The notes under the pieces were generated by a model. It did no database searches, was not told the origin of the DNA, and saw only the letters and a program-made list of their open reading frames with translations. Positions 1 to 5,406 of a stretch of 8,439 nt of DNA are shown piece by piece. How positions within the stretch are numbered: position 1 is the stretch's first letter; each line of letters opens with the position of its first letter. A program made the position numbers and the translations under genes. Origin of the DNA: an uncultured Oscillospiraceae bacterium (GTDB taxonomy: Bacteria; Bacillota; Clostridia; Oscillospirales; Oscillospiraceae); NCBI GenBank assembly GCA_905205085.1, contig CAJLCG010000095.1:1-8439 (forward strand), written 5' to 3'.

Positions 1-868
1 TCCACTCCAGGGCGATGTTGTAGTGGTATTCCAGATCAGAGCTGCCGCGCCAGTGAATGCCCTCCGCGAGACGGATCATTTCCTCTTCGGTCAGATTGGT
101 GGCATCTACCTGCACGATAACCTGTAATTCTTCGTCCATCCAATATATCATCATTTGACTCCAGATATTTGTCACTCCATATTGATAATATCGGGTTTCT
201 AGCATATCTTCGCTTGTAATATATAACATGGCTGGATGATTTTGCACGGTTACATCTTTTTTTACACATCCCTCTGTATTTAAACTACTTACAAGCCCAG
301 TGCTATACGGAGTAACGCGAATGTCAATCACACCGTTCTGAGAGTTGACATATGAAACATAATCACTGGTACCTTCTTCTTTAAAGTGTCCATAATCCAG
401 TTCAAATCCTTCCGGAATCCACTCCAGGGCGATGTTGTAGTGGTATTCCAGATCAGAGCTGCCGCGCCAGTGGACGCCCTCTGCCAGACGGATCATTTCC
501 TCTTCGGTCAGATTGGTGGCACTGATATCCACCATCACCCCGGCCTCTTGATCAATCCAGTAGATTATCATATCACTCCAAATATTTGTCATTCCAAATT
601 GATGATATGCATTCTCTACTTTACTTTCATTTGCGATATACAGAGAAGCCGGATGACCGTGTACTTCGACATCTCGCTTTGTACAGTCCTCTGTATCCAA
701 GTTAACTACGAGTCCCGTGCTATATGGAGTAACACTGACGTTAATCATTCCGTCCTGTGGGCTGTGATAGATAACATAGTCGCTGGTACCATTTTCCTTA
801 TAGTTACCACTATCCAGTTCAAATCCCTCTGGAATCCACTCCAGAGCGATGTTGTAGTGGTATTCCAG
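1..868 (-). repeat. Tandem 417-bp DUF4367-coding repeat units
   Basis: Units lie at 868-452 and 451-35, and a third starts at 34 and leaves the window. The period is exactly 417 bp (139 codons). The block 1-104 matches 418-521 with 4 differences, and 418-451 matches 835-868 with 1 difference. The unit cores are far more diverged and richer in AT. This fits in-frame unit duplication, followed by divergence of the cores or by homogenisation of the edges. Confidence 0.85.
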
Positions 869-1297
869 GCCAGACGCGGTGTCGGCCTGGTTTGAGGCGT
901 CAGCTTGGCCTGCTCCGGATGGATTTTCCTCAAAGGTGATCCGCGTCCGGTCGTCCATCACCTCCAGCACGGCATTCAGCGTGGCCACCCGTACATCCTC
1001 CGACACAGCAAAGGCCGCCGTAAACAGAAGAACACCCAAAATGGCCGCCAGGAGGAGCCGGCTGAGCCACCGGGCTGTCCGGCGCCCGGTGGCTCGGAAC
1101 TGCCTTCTGGAGAAGGCAGTTCCGATGACCCTCTCGCAGCGGCGCTGCACCGCCTCGGGCACGGCGGCGCCGGGGTCCTGCTTGAGCTGCTCGTTGAGCC
1201 GCAGCAGCTCTTCGCCGTCCTCCTGAGCCATATCGTCCATCAACAGGGCAAACAGGGCGTCCTCATACTGCTCCTTCCGCGTTTCACGGTTGGTCAT
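1..1297 (-). CDS. Tandem DUF4367 membrane protein, probable anti-sigma/sensor partner (C-terminus cut by window edge)
   Basis: The frame is open from ATG 1297 to the window edge: 432 complete codons, no stop. Seen: a cytoplasmic N-terminal part (about 1-57), an Arg-rich juxtamembrane stretch (58-78), one membrane helix (about 78-98, LLLAAILGVLLFTAAFAV), a linker, then outer-face repeats of 139 residues at 144-282 and 283-421, with a third starting at 422. Each unit opens with LEYHYNIALEWIPEGFELD, carries a VTPYSTGLV strand and closes with NLTEEEMIRLAEG, which matches the DUF4367 pattern. A GGAGGG ribosome site lies just upstream, inside the end of the sigma gene, and the 14-nt overlap implies translational coupling. 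DUF4367 proteins commonly follow ECF sigma genes in Firmicutes, so an anti-sigma or signal-sensing role is inferred. No zinc-finger anti-sigma motif is visible. The ligand is unknown. Confidence 0.85.
   Translation of the reverse strand, partial: MTNRETRKEQYEDALFALLMDDMAQEDGEELLRLNEQLKQDPGAAVPEAVQRRCERVIGTAFSRRQFRATGRRTARWLSRLLLAAILGVLLFTAAFAVSEDVRVATLNAVLEVMDDRTRITFEENPSGAGQADASNQADTASGLEYHYNIALEWIPEGFELDSGNYKENGTSDYVIYHSPQDGMINVSVTPYSTGLVVNLDTEDCTKRDVEVHGHPASLYIANESKVENAYHQFGMTNIWSDMIIYWIDQEAGVMVDISATNLTEEEMIRLAEGVHWRGSSDLEYHYNIALEWIPEGFELDYGHFKEEGTSDYVSYVNSQNGVIDIRVTPYSTGLVSSLNTEGCVKKDVTVQNHPAMLYITSEDMLETRYYQYGVTNIWSQMMIYWMDEELQVIVQVDATNLTEEEMIRLAEGIHWRGSSDLEYHYNIALEW
1064..1125. repeat. 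Two adjacent perfect inverted repeats inside the DUF4367 gene
   Basis: The first hairpin has 12-bp perfect arms, 1064-1075 (GAGCCACCGGGC) and 1084-1095, with an 8-nt loop. The second has 14-bp perfect arms, 1094-1107 (TCGGAACTGCCTTC) and 1112-1125, with a 4-nt loop. They share two bases, forming a 62-bp double stem-loop. The element is read in frame as residues about 58-78, the Arg-rich segment entering the membrane helix. It resembles an in-frame palindromic insertion; no transposase or target duplication is evident. Confidence 0.75.
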
Positions 1298-1847
1298 GAC
1301 CGTTCCCTCCCTTCTTCATCAGCCTCAAAGCTCTCCGCCGGGCCCGGGTCAGCTTCATGCGCACGCTGGCGCTCTGACACCCAAGGCGCTCTCCCAGCTC
1401 CGCGCTGCTGTACTCCAGAAGATATTTGCCCTCCAGCAGCAGCCGGTCCTCCTGGCTCAGCTGAGGCCAGATGGCGCGCAGGGGGGCCAGCTCCTCCTGA
1501 AGAATCAGGGCCTCGTCCATAGACTCCTGGGAAGCGGGCTCCTCATCCAACGTCTCCAGACTGACCACCTGGCCCTGCCGGGCCTGGGCGCGCAGCAGGG
1601 AGATGGCCGTGTTGCGCACCGTGGCCACAATGTAGGAGGCCAGCACGGCGGGCTGGAGGGTGCGCAGGGTATCCACCTTTTCGATCAGCTTGCTCAGGCT
1701 CTCCTGTACCACCTCCTCCTGCTGGAGGGGATCGGAGAGGTATTTTTGGGCGGTGAAGAACATCAGACGGCAAAATTCCTGGTAAATTCCCTGGATAAAT
1801 GTCCGGTCTGAGTCCGTCGCCCTATGGTTCTCTTTCTCTGTACGCAT
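1284..1847 (-). CDS. ECF-type RNA polymerase sigma factor
   Basis: A 187-residue sigma-70 family protein that would direct RNA polymerase to a small regulon. The region-2 helices are at about 17-90, including the LQQEEVVQESLSKLIEKV part typical of region 2.2 and the SYIVATVRNTAISLLR part typical of 2.3/2.4. An acidic linker follows at about 100-112. Region 4 is at about 113-176, with its helix-turn-helix at YSSAELGERLGCQSASVRMK and a basic tail. The length is normal for the family. The ATG at 1847 has only a modest GGTGG ribosome site. The end of the gene overlaps the DUF4367 gene by 14 nt, so the two form one transcription unit in which the membrane protein probably controls the sigma factor. 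The signal and regulon cannot be read from the window. Confidence 0.9.
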   Translation of the reverse strand: MRTEKENHRATDSDRTFIQGIYQEFCRLMFFTAQKYLSDPLQQEEVVQESLSKLIEKVDTLRTLQPAVLASYIVATVRNTAISLLRAQARQGQVVSLETLDEEPASQESMDEALILQEELAPLRAIWPQLSQEDRLLLEGKYLLEYSSAELGERLGCQSASVRMKLTRARRRALRLMKKGGNGHDQP

Positions 1848-1881
1848 GGAATCACCACCGGGTCGTATATGCTTTATTTAT

Positions 1882-1911
1882 ATATAAGACGCAGAGGCCC
1901 AAAAAACGCAA
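1882..1911 (-). promoter_or_regulatory. Candidate promoter of the first sigma operon
   Basis: On the minus strand a TTGCGT -35-like hexamer (1911-1906) is separated by 18 nt from TTATAT (1887-1882), in an AT-rich patch 35 nt upstream of the start codon. The -10 register is ambiguous because the patch is a run of alternating T and A. This is sequence resemblance only. Confidence 0.35.
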
Positions 1912-1961
1912 CAGGAATAAATTCCTTTTTCAAAAAATTTATCACCCCCAGATACCTTCTT

Positions 1962-2219
1962 CGGGAGGAAGTGATCCTGGCCCATCCGGATCACCCCATC
2001 CTGCTGGCAGGTACCACGGTCACCAACGGCATCCAGGAGGAGTGCGTGGATCTGTCCAACCGCCGGGCGGCAGCGGTGGAGGACCTGCTGGTCAGCGCCT
2101 TCGGCGTGCCCGAGTCCCAGCTCCAGTCCGTGGGACTGGGCTATGAGGCCGATCCCTTTGACCGTGGAAAGGACCGGAACGCCAACGACCCCATCGCTCA
2201 GAAGCTGCTAAGTGCATGA
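1962..2219 (+). pseudogene. Remnant of an OmpA/MotB C-terminal-like domain protein
   Basis: The translated segment contains HPILLAGTTVTNG, then CVDLSNRRAAAVEDLLVSAF, then GVPESQLQSVGLGYEADPFD. This is the hydrophobic-strand, LS-x-RA-x-AV-helix, GV-x-x-x-x-L-x-x-x-GxG order of the OmpA/MotB peptidoglycan-binding domain. No signal peptide, membrane anchor or N-terminal domain precedes it. The frame extends left only into AT-rich intergenic DNA overlapping the sigma promoter, with no ribosome site. It stops at 2219, apparently short of the domain's usual end. I read it as the debris of a longer gene truncated on both sides. A functional small protein is possible but unlikely. Confidence 0.65.
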
Positions 2220-2269
2220 GAGACAGCAAACGGATGAGATAAAAGCGAATCCACCGGAACACATAAGAG

Positions 2270-2303
2270 GCCGGGAGGCACTCCGTTTGGAGCGTCTCCC
2301 GGC
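2270..2303. terminator. Strong hairpin between the OmpA remnant and cotJC
   Basis: GCCGGGAG (2270-2277) pairs with CTCCCGGC (2296-2303). CTCC (2281-2284) pairs with GGAG (2289-2292) around a GTTT loop, with a small internal loop between the stems. TTTGTGCTTTT follows on the plus strand. On the minus strand the stem lies just past the cotJC stop but has only a weak T-tract. It could serve either direction. Confidence 0.6.
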
Positions 2304-2329
2304 TTTGTGCTTTTGGTGTTCAGTTCAAG

Positions 2330-2968
2330 TCAACCCTTTGCCATTCCGGTACGGGGCTGGGGGGTGGGGGAGCGGTCAAAGGCAGGGTTGGTGAGATAGA
2401 TGTTTTTGGCATCCATCTTCTCCTTACACAACCGCAGGCACTCGCCAAAGCGCTGGAAGTGGACGATCTCCCGCTCCCGCAGGAAACGGATGACATTGTT
2501 TACGTCGGGATCGTCGCTGAGACGCAGGATATTATCGTAGGTGACCCGGGCCTTTTGTTCTGCGGCAAGGTCCTCGGTGAGGTCGGCAATTACGTCGCCG
2601 GTGGACTGCATGCCCCCCGCGCTCCAGGGGAAGCCGGAGGCAGCGGTGGGGTAGACGCCGGTGGTATGGTCCACGAAGTAGGGGGCGAAGGAGGCGTTGT
2701 TGCGCACCTCCTCGTCGCTCAGGTTCCGGGTGAGCTGATGGACCAGGGCAGCCACCATCTCCATGTGGCCCAGCTCCTCGGTGCCGATGTCGGTGAGCAG
2801 GCCCTTGGCCTCGGCGTAGGGCATGGCGTAGCGCTGGGAGAGGTAGCGCATGGCCGCGCCCACCTCGCCGTCAGGGCCGCCGTACTGGCTGATGATGAAG
2901 GAGGCCAGCTTGGGGTTGGGGGTGGCGACCTTCACCGGGAACTGCAGCTTTTTCTCGTAAAGAAACAT
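2330..2968 (-). CDS. cotJC: Spore coat protein CotJC, manganese-catalase family
   Basis: A 212-residue ferritin-like four-helix protein. The opening LYEKKLQFPVKV, the following NPKLASFIISQYGGPDGE, and LSQRYAMP are characteristic of CotJC. The dimanganese ligands of Mn-catalases have counterparts here: E35 (GPDGE), E65 and H68 (EELGH), E137 (LAAEQKAR) and H170 (EREIVH). A catalase-like peroxide-detoxifying activity at the spore surface is therefore plausible, though activity is inferred. Family knowledge: CotJC is assembled into the spore coat together with CotJA. Only one base separates its ATG from the stop of the CotJA-CotJB gene, and an AGGTGA ribosome site at 2980-2975 lies inside that upstream gene. 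Transcription during sporulation, from the mother cell, is expected by homology. Confidence 0.95.
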   Translation of the reverse strand: MFLYEKKLQFPVKVATPNPKLASFIISQYGGPDGEVGAAMRYLSQRYAMPYAEAKGLLTDIGTEELGHMEMVAALVHQLTRNLSDEEVRNNASFAPYFVDHTTGVYPTAASGFPWSAGGMQSTGDVIADLTEDLAAEQKARVTYDNILRLSDDPDVNNVIRFLREREIVHFQRFGECLRLCKEKMDAKNIYLTNPAFDRSPTPQPRTGMAKG

Positions 2969-2969
2969 G

Positions 2970-3434
2970 TCACTTCACCTCGTTCTGCTCAAAATTCCAG
3001 GGCCAGGGCTCCTTGAGCCACTGGTAGCTCTCCCCGTTGGCAGAGGCGCTCTGGGTGAGGGGGCCAAACTTGACCTGGTAGGTCTCCCGGGCGCTCTTCT
3101 CCATGGCGGTGTACTTCCGGAACAGGTCGAAGGCCTCCTGGTCGTCAGGGTGTGTATCCAGATACATGCCAAGCTCCGCCACTACAAACTCCAGGGCCTG
3201 GAGCTCGGCCAGGGGACCGGCAGGGACGGTACTGCCCTCCACCTTTAGGCGGAAGGGGAGATTCAGGCCGGGAAACAGAGTGCCGTTGCTCAGCGCGTCG
3301 CTCTGGCTGTATTTCTGAGAACCTTCCTGCTGGAAGGGAACATAGGGTACCGACAGACCCGCGCAGGACGGCAGGGTACCATAGCGGTCCGGGCAGCTGG
3401 GCAGGGGGCAGGAGCTGCCATTTTCCATATTCAA
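2970..3434 (-). CDS. cotJB: Fused CotJA-CotJB spore coat protein
   Basis: A 154-residue protein that combines two coat proteins usually encoded by separate adjacent genes. Residues 1-28 form a Cys/Pro-rich head (Cys at 9, 14 and 24). Residues 29-63 match CotJA: VPYVPFQ, then ALSNGTLFPGLNLPF. A short linker (64-74) follows. Residues 75-147 match CotJB: LQALEFVVAELGMYLDTHPD, a helical stretch, FGPLTQS, and the terminal WLKEPWPWNF. The frame is continuous with no internal stop, so the junction is not an obvious frameshift. The start is TTG at 3434, because AGGAGG at 3447-3442 stands 7 nt away; the next in-frame ATG (3428) would be 13 nt away. It is the first gene of the cotJ operon and is expected to act with CotJC in the spore coat. 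Confidence 0.9.
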   Translation of the reverse strand: MNMENGSSCPLPSCPDRYGTLPSCAGLSVPYVPFQQEGSQKYSQSDALSNGTLFPGLNLPFRLKVEGSTVPAGPLAELQALEFVVAELGMYLDTHPDDQEAFDLFRKYTAMEKSARETYQVKFGPLTQSASANGESYQWLKEPWPWNFEQNEVK

Positions 3435-3441
3435 GGTAATT

Positions 3442-3447
3442 CCTCCT
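3442..3447 (-). promoter_or_regulatory. Ribosome binding site selecting the TTG start of cotJA-cotJB
   Basis: A perfect AGGAGG on the minus strand sits 7 nt before TTG 3434 and 13 nt before ATG 3428, which favours the TTG start. Confidence 0.75.
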
Positions 3448-3484
3448 CGGTTGGGATTGGGAGGCTCTCCGCCTCCCGGTGCAT

Positions 3485-3498
3485 CCTATGCACATAGG
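3485..3498. promoter_or_regulatory. Dyad between the divergent cotJ and cwlD genes
   Basis: CCTATG-CA-CATAGG is a perfect 6-bp dyad in the 128-nt region between the two sporulation loci. A further CATACATA (3511-3518, plus strand) resembles a sigma-E-type -10 element, but no good -35 lies at the expected distance. The dyad could be an operator or part of overlapping divergent promoters. This is a resemblance only. Confidence 0.3.
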
Positions 3499-3546
3499 GG
3501 CGGGAGGGTCCATACATAGTCCAGGCCCTGGCTCCATAGGATAGGT

Positions 3547-3554
3547 GGGGAGGG
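3547..3554 (+). promoter_or_regulatory. Ribosome binding site selecting the TTG start of cwlD
   Basis: GGGGAGGG has its GGAGG core at 3549-3553, 9 nt before TTG 3563. GTG 3557 is too close (3 nt) and ATG 3572 too far (18 nt). The farther upstream GTG (3545) lies before this site. Confidence 0.6.
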
Positions 3555-3562
3555 ATGTGGGG

Positions 3563-4261
3563 TTGAAACGGATGACATGGGGTTCTTTACTGATTTTAGC
3601 CGGACTGCTGGCAGTGCTGAGCGGGGGAATGCTGCTTCAGACCTACCTGGGTCCGGCGGCTCCGGCGGCCTCCTGGCCAGAGGGCGAGCGGGTATGGGTG
3701 GTGGACCCGGGCCACGGTGGGGAGGACGGCGGGGCGGTGTCGGTGACCGGAGTTCCGGAGAGCCAGATCAATCTGGCTATTGCCAAGCGGCTGGACGCCC
3801 TGTTGGGCTTTTACGGGGAGAACAGCTACTTGATGCGGGAGGAGGACATCTCCCTGCACGACTCGGAGGCCAAGACGCTGCGGGAGAAGAAGGTATCCGA
3901 CCTGCACAACCGGGCCCAGCTGGTGGGGGAGCTGGAGGGGGCAGTGCTGGTGAGCATCCATCAGAACACCTTCCCCCAGGGCAAGTACCACGGCACTCAA
4001 GTGTTCTTTGCTCCCACCCAGGGCTCCCAGGCCCTGGCGGAGACCTGCCAGCAGGCGATTCACACCAGCTTGCAGCCCGACAACAGCCGTCAGGCCAAAC
4101 CCATTGCAGACAACGTGTACCTAATGAACCATGTGGACTGCCCGGCAGTGCTGGTGGAGTGCGGTTTTCTCTCCAACCCAGAAGAAGAGGCAATGCTCCG
4201 TCAGGAGGACTACCAGACCAAGCTGGCCGCCGTATTGGCCCAGGTCTGCCTGTCCTCATAG
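3563..4261 (+). CDS. cwlD: N-acetylmuramoyl-L-alanine amidase CwlD (Amidase_3)
   Basis: A 232-residue zinc amidase that removes peptide side chains from muramic acid. In CwlD this is the step leading to the muramic-delta-lactam of spore cortex, which allows germination enzymes to recognise cortex. From the TTG start, MKRMTWGSLLILAGLLAVLS is a signal peptide or anchor. The Amidase_3 domain covers about 44-228. Zinc ligands are H51 (VVDPGHGGEDGG), E66 (PESQIN) and H133 (VSIHQN). The catalytic glutamate is E199 (VLVECGFLSN). Length and architecture agree with Bacillus CwlD (about 237 residues), with no SPOR or SH3 wall-binding domain. The gene is divergent from cotJ and monocistronic, ending directly on a terminator. 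A later-acting deacetylase partner (PdaA) is not in the window. An alternative GTG start at 3545 would add six residues. Confidence 0.92.
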   Translation: MKRMTWGSLLILAGLLAVLSGGMLLQTYLGPAAPAASWPEGERVWVVDPGHGGEDGGAVSVTGVPESQINLAIAKRLDALLGFYGENSYLMREEDISLHDSEAKTLREKKVSDLHNRAQLVGELEGAVLVSIHQNTFPQGKYHGTQVFFAPTQGSQALAETCQQAIHTSLQPDNSRQAKPIADNVYLMNHVDCPAVLVECGFLSNPEEEAMLRQEDYQTKLAAVLAQVCLSS

Positions 4262-4264
4262 ACA

Positions 4265-4302
4265 AACAAGCCCCATCCGGCAAATGCCGGATGGGGCTTG
4301 TT
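4265..4302. terminator. Bidirectional intrinsic terminator of cwlD and the SdpI-family gene
   Basis: A perfect 18-bp stem (4265-4282 with 4285-4302) encloses only AA. GCCCCATCCGGC forms the GC-rich centre. The AACAA/TTGTT ends give a U-rich tract in both directions. The cwlD stop ends at 4261 and the opposing gene ends at 4305, so the convergent pair shares it. Confidence 0.9.
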
Positions 4303-4304
4303 AT

Positions 4305-4652
4305 TCAGGCGTCAAAGTTTGCTTTCAGCAGGGCGTCCACCAGGAAGGCGGACACACAGAACAGGGCCATCTCGCCCGCCAGAATCCAGATGAGGAAGGT
4401 CTGGTAGTCCTGGCTGCGCAGCAGGTACATGGCAATGCCCGCCGCGGCGGTCAAAATGACGCCCATGCGCACCCACAGCCGGGAACAGTGCTTGTGGGCG
4501 AAGGTCCAGGCCTCCGGGCTTTTGGTGGACAGCTGGGTGCGGTAGGCCAGGCCCTTGCCCTCCAGCTTGGGGGGAGACACCTTCCACCAGATGCCCACCG
4601 CCAACATGGCGACGGGAGGCAGCAGCGCGATCAAAACACAGATGGGATACAT
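4305..4652 (-). CDS. Small SdpI-family membrane protein
   Basis: A 115-residue protein with three predicted membrane helices (about 2-23, 61-79 and 84-109). Between helices 1 and 2 it carries the SdpI signature: YRTQLSTKSPEAWTFAHK at 37-54, followed by SRLW. In Bacillus subtilis, SdpI gives immunity to the cannibalism toxin SdpC and also signals. This protein has only the C-terminal conserved part, and no sdpA, sdpB or sdpC gene is nearby, so immunity is not established. ATG 4652 is chosen because it opens directly into the first helix and follows a GAGGG site. The frame is open further upstream, but those residues are not membrane-like and overlap a promoter. The gene is divergent from the second sigma factor and convergent with cwlD. 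Confidence 0.85.
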   Translation of the reverse strand: MYPICVLIALLPPVAMLAVGIWWKVSPPKLEGKGLAYRTQLSTKSPEAWTFAHKHCSRLWVRMGVILTAAAGIAMYLLRSQDYQTFLIWILAGEMALFCVSAFLVDALLKANFDA

Positions 4653-4697
4653 CAAAAGAAACCCTCTTTTCTGAGAAAATTCCAGACATCGGGATAG

Positions 4698-4726
4698 ATT
4701 GTAGCACACAGGAAGCCGTTTCGCAA
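4698..4726 (-). promoter_or_regulatory. Sigma-A-type promoter of the SdpI-family gene
   Basis: On the minus strand, TTGCGA (4726-4721), a 17-nt spacer and TACAAT (4703-4698), with a TG one base before the -10 (extended -10). Transcription would begin roughly 40 nt before ATG 4652. Confidence 0.7.
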
Positions 4727-4742
4727 TGCCGAGACGAGAGCA

Positions 4743-4771
4743 TTGGCAGGATTTTTCTCCCATGGTACAAT
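4743..4771 (+). promoter_or_regulatory. Sigma-A-type promoter of the second sigma operon
   Basis: TTGGCA (4743-4748), a 17-nt spacer and TACAAT (4766-4771), with a TG one base before the -10 (extended -10). This leaves a leader of about 70 nt before ATG 4849. It looks like a housekeeping promoter rather than an ECF autoregulated one. It lies back to back with the SdpI-family promoter, the -35 boxes about 16 bp apart. Confidence 0.7.
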
Positions 4772-4848
4772 AAAGAGGAGATTTTTGGTCATATTCCCCG
4801 GGCAATTCCGTCCAGATGGATGAAGGGATACAAAAGGGGGGAACCCAC

Positions 4849-5406
4849 ATGGAGGATAAGCAGATCGTGGCCTGGTACTGGCAGAGGGAGGAGCGGGCCA
4901 TCACAGCCTCAGAGGAGAAGTACGGCCCGGTGTGCCGCAGCGTCTCCTACAACATCCTGCAAAGCCGGCCCGACGCAGAGGAGTGTGTCAACGACACCTG
5001 GCACCGGGCCTGGAACACCATGCCGCCCCAGCGGCCCAACAGTCTGCGTGTCTACCTGTGCCGCATCGTGCGCAACCTGTCCATCGACCGCTGGCGGCAG
5101 CGGTACAGCGCCAAGCGGGGTGGGGGAATGGAGACGCTTGTGCTGGAGCTGGAGGAGTGCGTCCCCGCGGTGCCCAGCGCGGAGGAACAGTGGGAGGCCC
5201 AGGAGGTGGCCCGGGCGGTGGAGCGGTGGCTCCAGACTCTATCCCTGGAAGAGCGAAATCTGTTTCTCCGCCGCTACTGGTGCGGAGAGGCGGTAAAGGA
5301 GCTGGCAGCCGGGCTGGGCTGCTCGCCCAATGGTCTGGCCCAGCGGCTACGGCGGCTGCGCCAGAGCCTGCGCCTGGCTCTGGAGAAGGAGGGCGTGGTA
5401 CTATGA
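4849..5406 (+). CDS. ECF-type RNA polymerase sigma factor
   Basis: A 185-residue sigma-70 family protein. Region 2 is at about 21-90: PDAEECVNDTWHRAWNTMPP is the core-binding part, and YLCRIVRNLSIDRWRQRYSA the promoter-melting and -10 recognition part. Region 4 is at about 120-180, with the helix-turn-helix at AVKELAAGLGCSPNGLAQRL and a basic end. The start is ATG 4849, preceded by GGGGGGAA; an earlier in-frame ATG (4816) has no ribosome site. The stop overlaps the next ATG in ATGA, so the downstream membrane protein is translationally coupled. The protein is clearly different from the other sigma factor in the window, so the two pairs are not a recent duplication. Confidence 0.9.
   Translation: MEDKQIVAWYWQREERAITASEEKYGPVCRSVSYNILQSRPDAEECVNDTWHRAWNTMPPQRPNSLRVYLCRIVRNLSIDRWRQRYSAKRGGGMETLVLELEECVPAVPSAEEQWEAQEVARAVERWLQTLSLEERNLFLRRYWCGEAVKELAAGLGCSPNGLAQRLRRLRQSLRLALEKEGVVL

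Noticed and set aside
1..868. CRISPR-like or phage repeat interpretation of the 417-bp repeats
   Set aside because: The period is a whole number of codons and the units encode a known protein domain, so this is a domain duplication.
386..895. Plus-strand 169-codon open frame across the DUF4367 repeats
   Set aside because: Its repeated look comes from the tandem repeat on the other strand. It has no ribosome site and no recognisable domain, while the minus strand is a continuous DUF4367 frame.
905..1522. Long plus-strand open frames opposite the sigma and DUF4367 genes
   Set aside because: They have proline/glycine/serine-rich composition without motifs, and the minus-strand frames encode clear family domains. 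They are GC-driven shadows.
1824..1961. N-terminal part of the open frame containing the OmpA-like fragment
   Set aside because: It begins inside the opposite sigma gene, runs through the AT-rich promoter area, lacks a ribosome site and has no OmpA-like sequence.
3483..3518. Sigma-E promoters on both strands (CATAGGAT on minus, CATACATA on plus)
   Set aside because: The -10 resemblance is fair, but neither has a convincing -35 at 14-15 nt, so they are not called as promoters.
4653..4904. Upstream extension of the SdpI-family gene to 4904
   Set aside because: The extension crosses two promoters and is not membrane-like. ATG 4652 has a ribosome site and opens into the first helix.
4932..5402. 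In-frame extension of the 519-residue protein back to 4932
   Set aside because: It overlaps the whole sigma gene in another frame with low-complexity Ala/Arg/Pro sequence. The ATGA junction at 5403 is the natural start.
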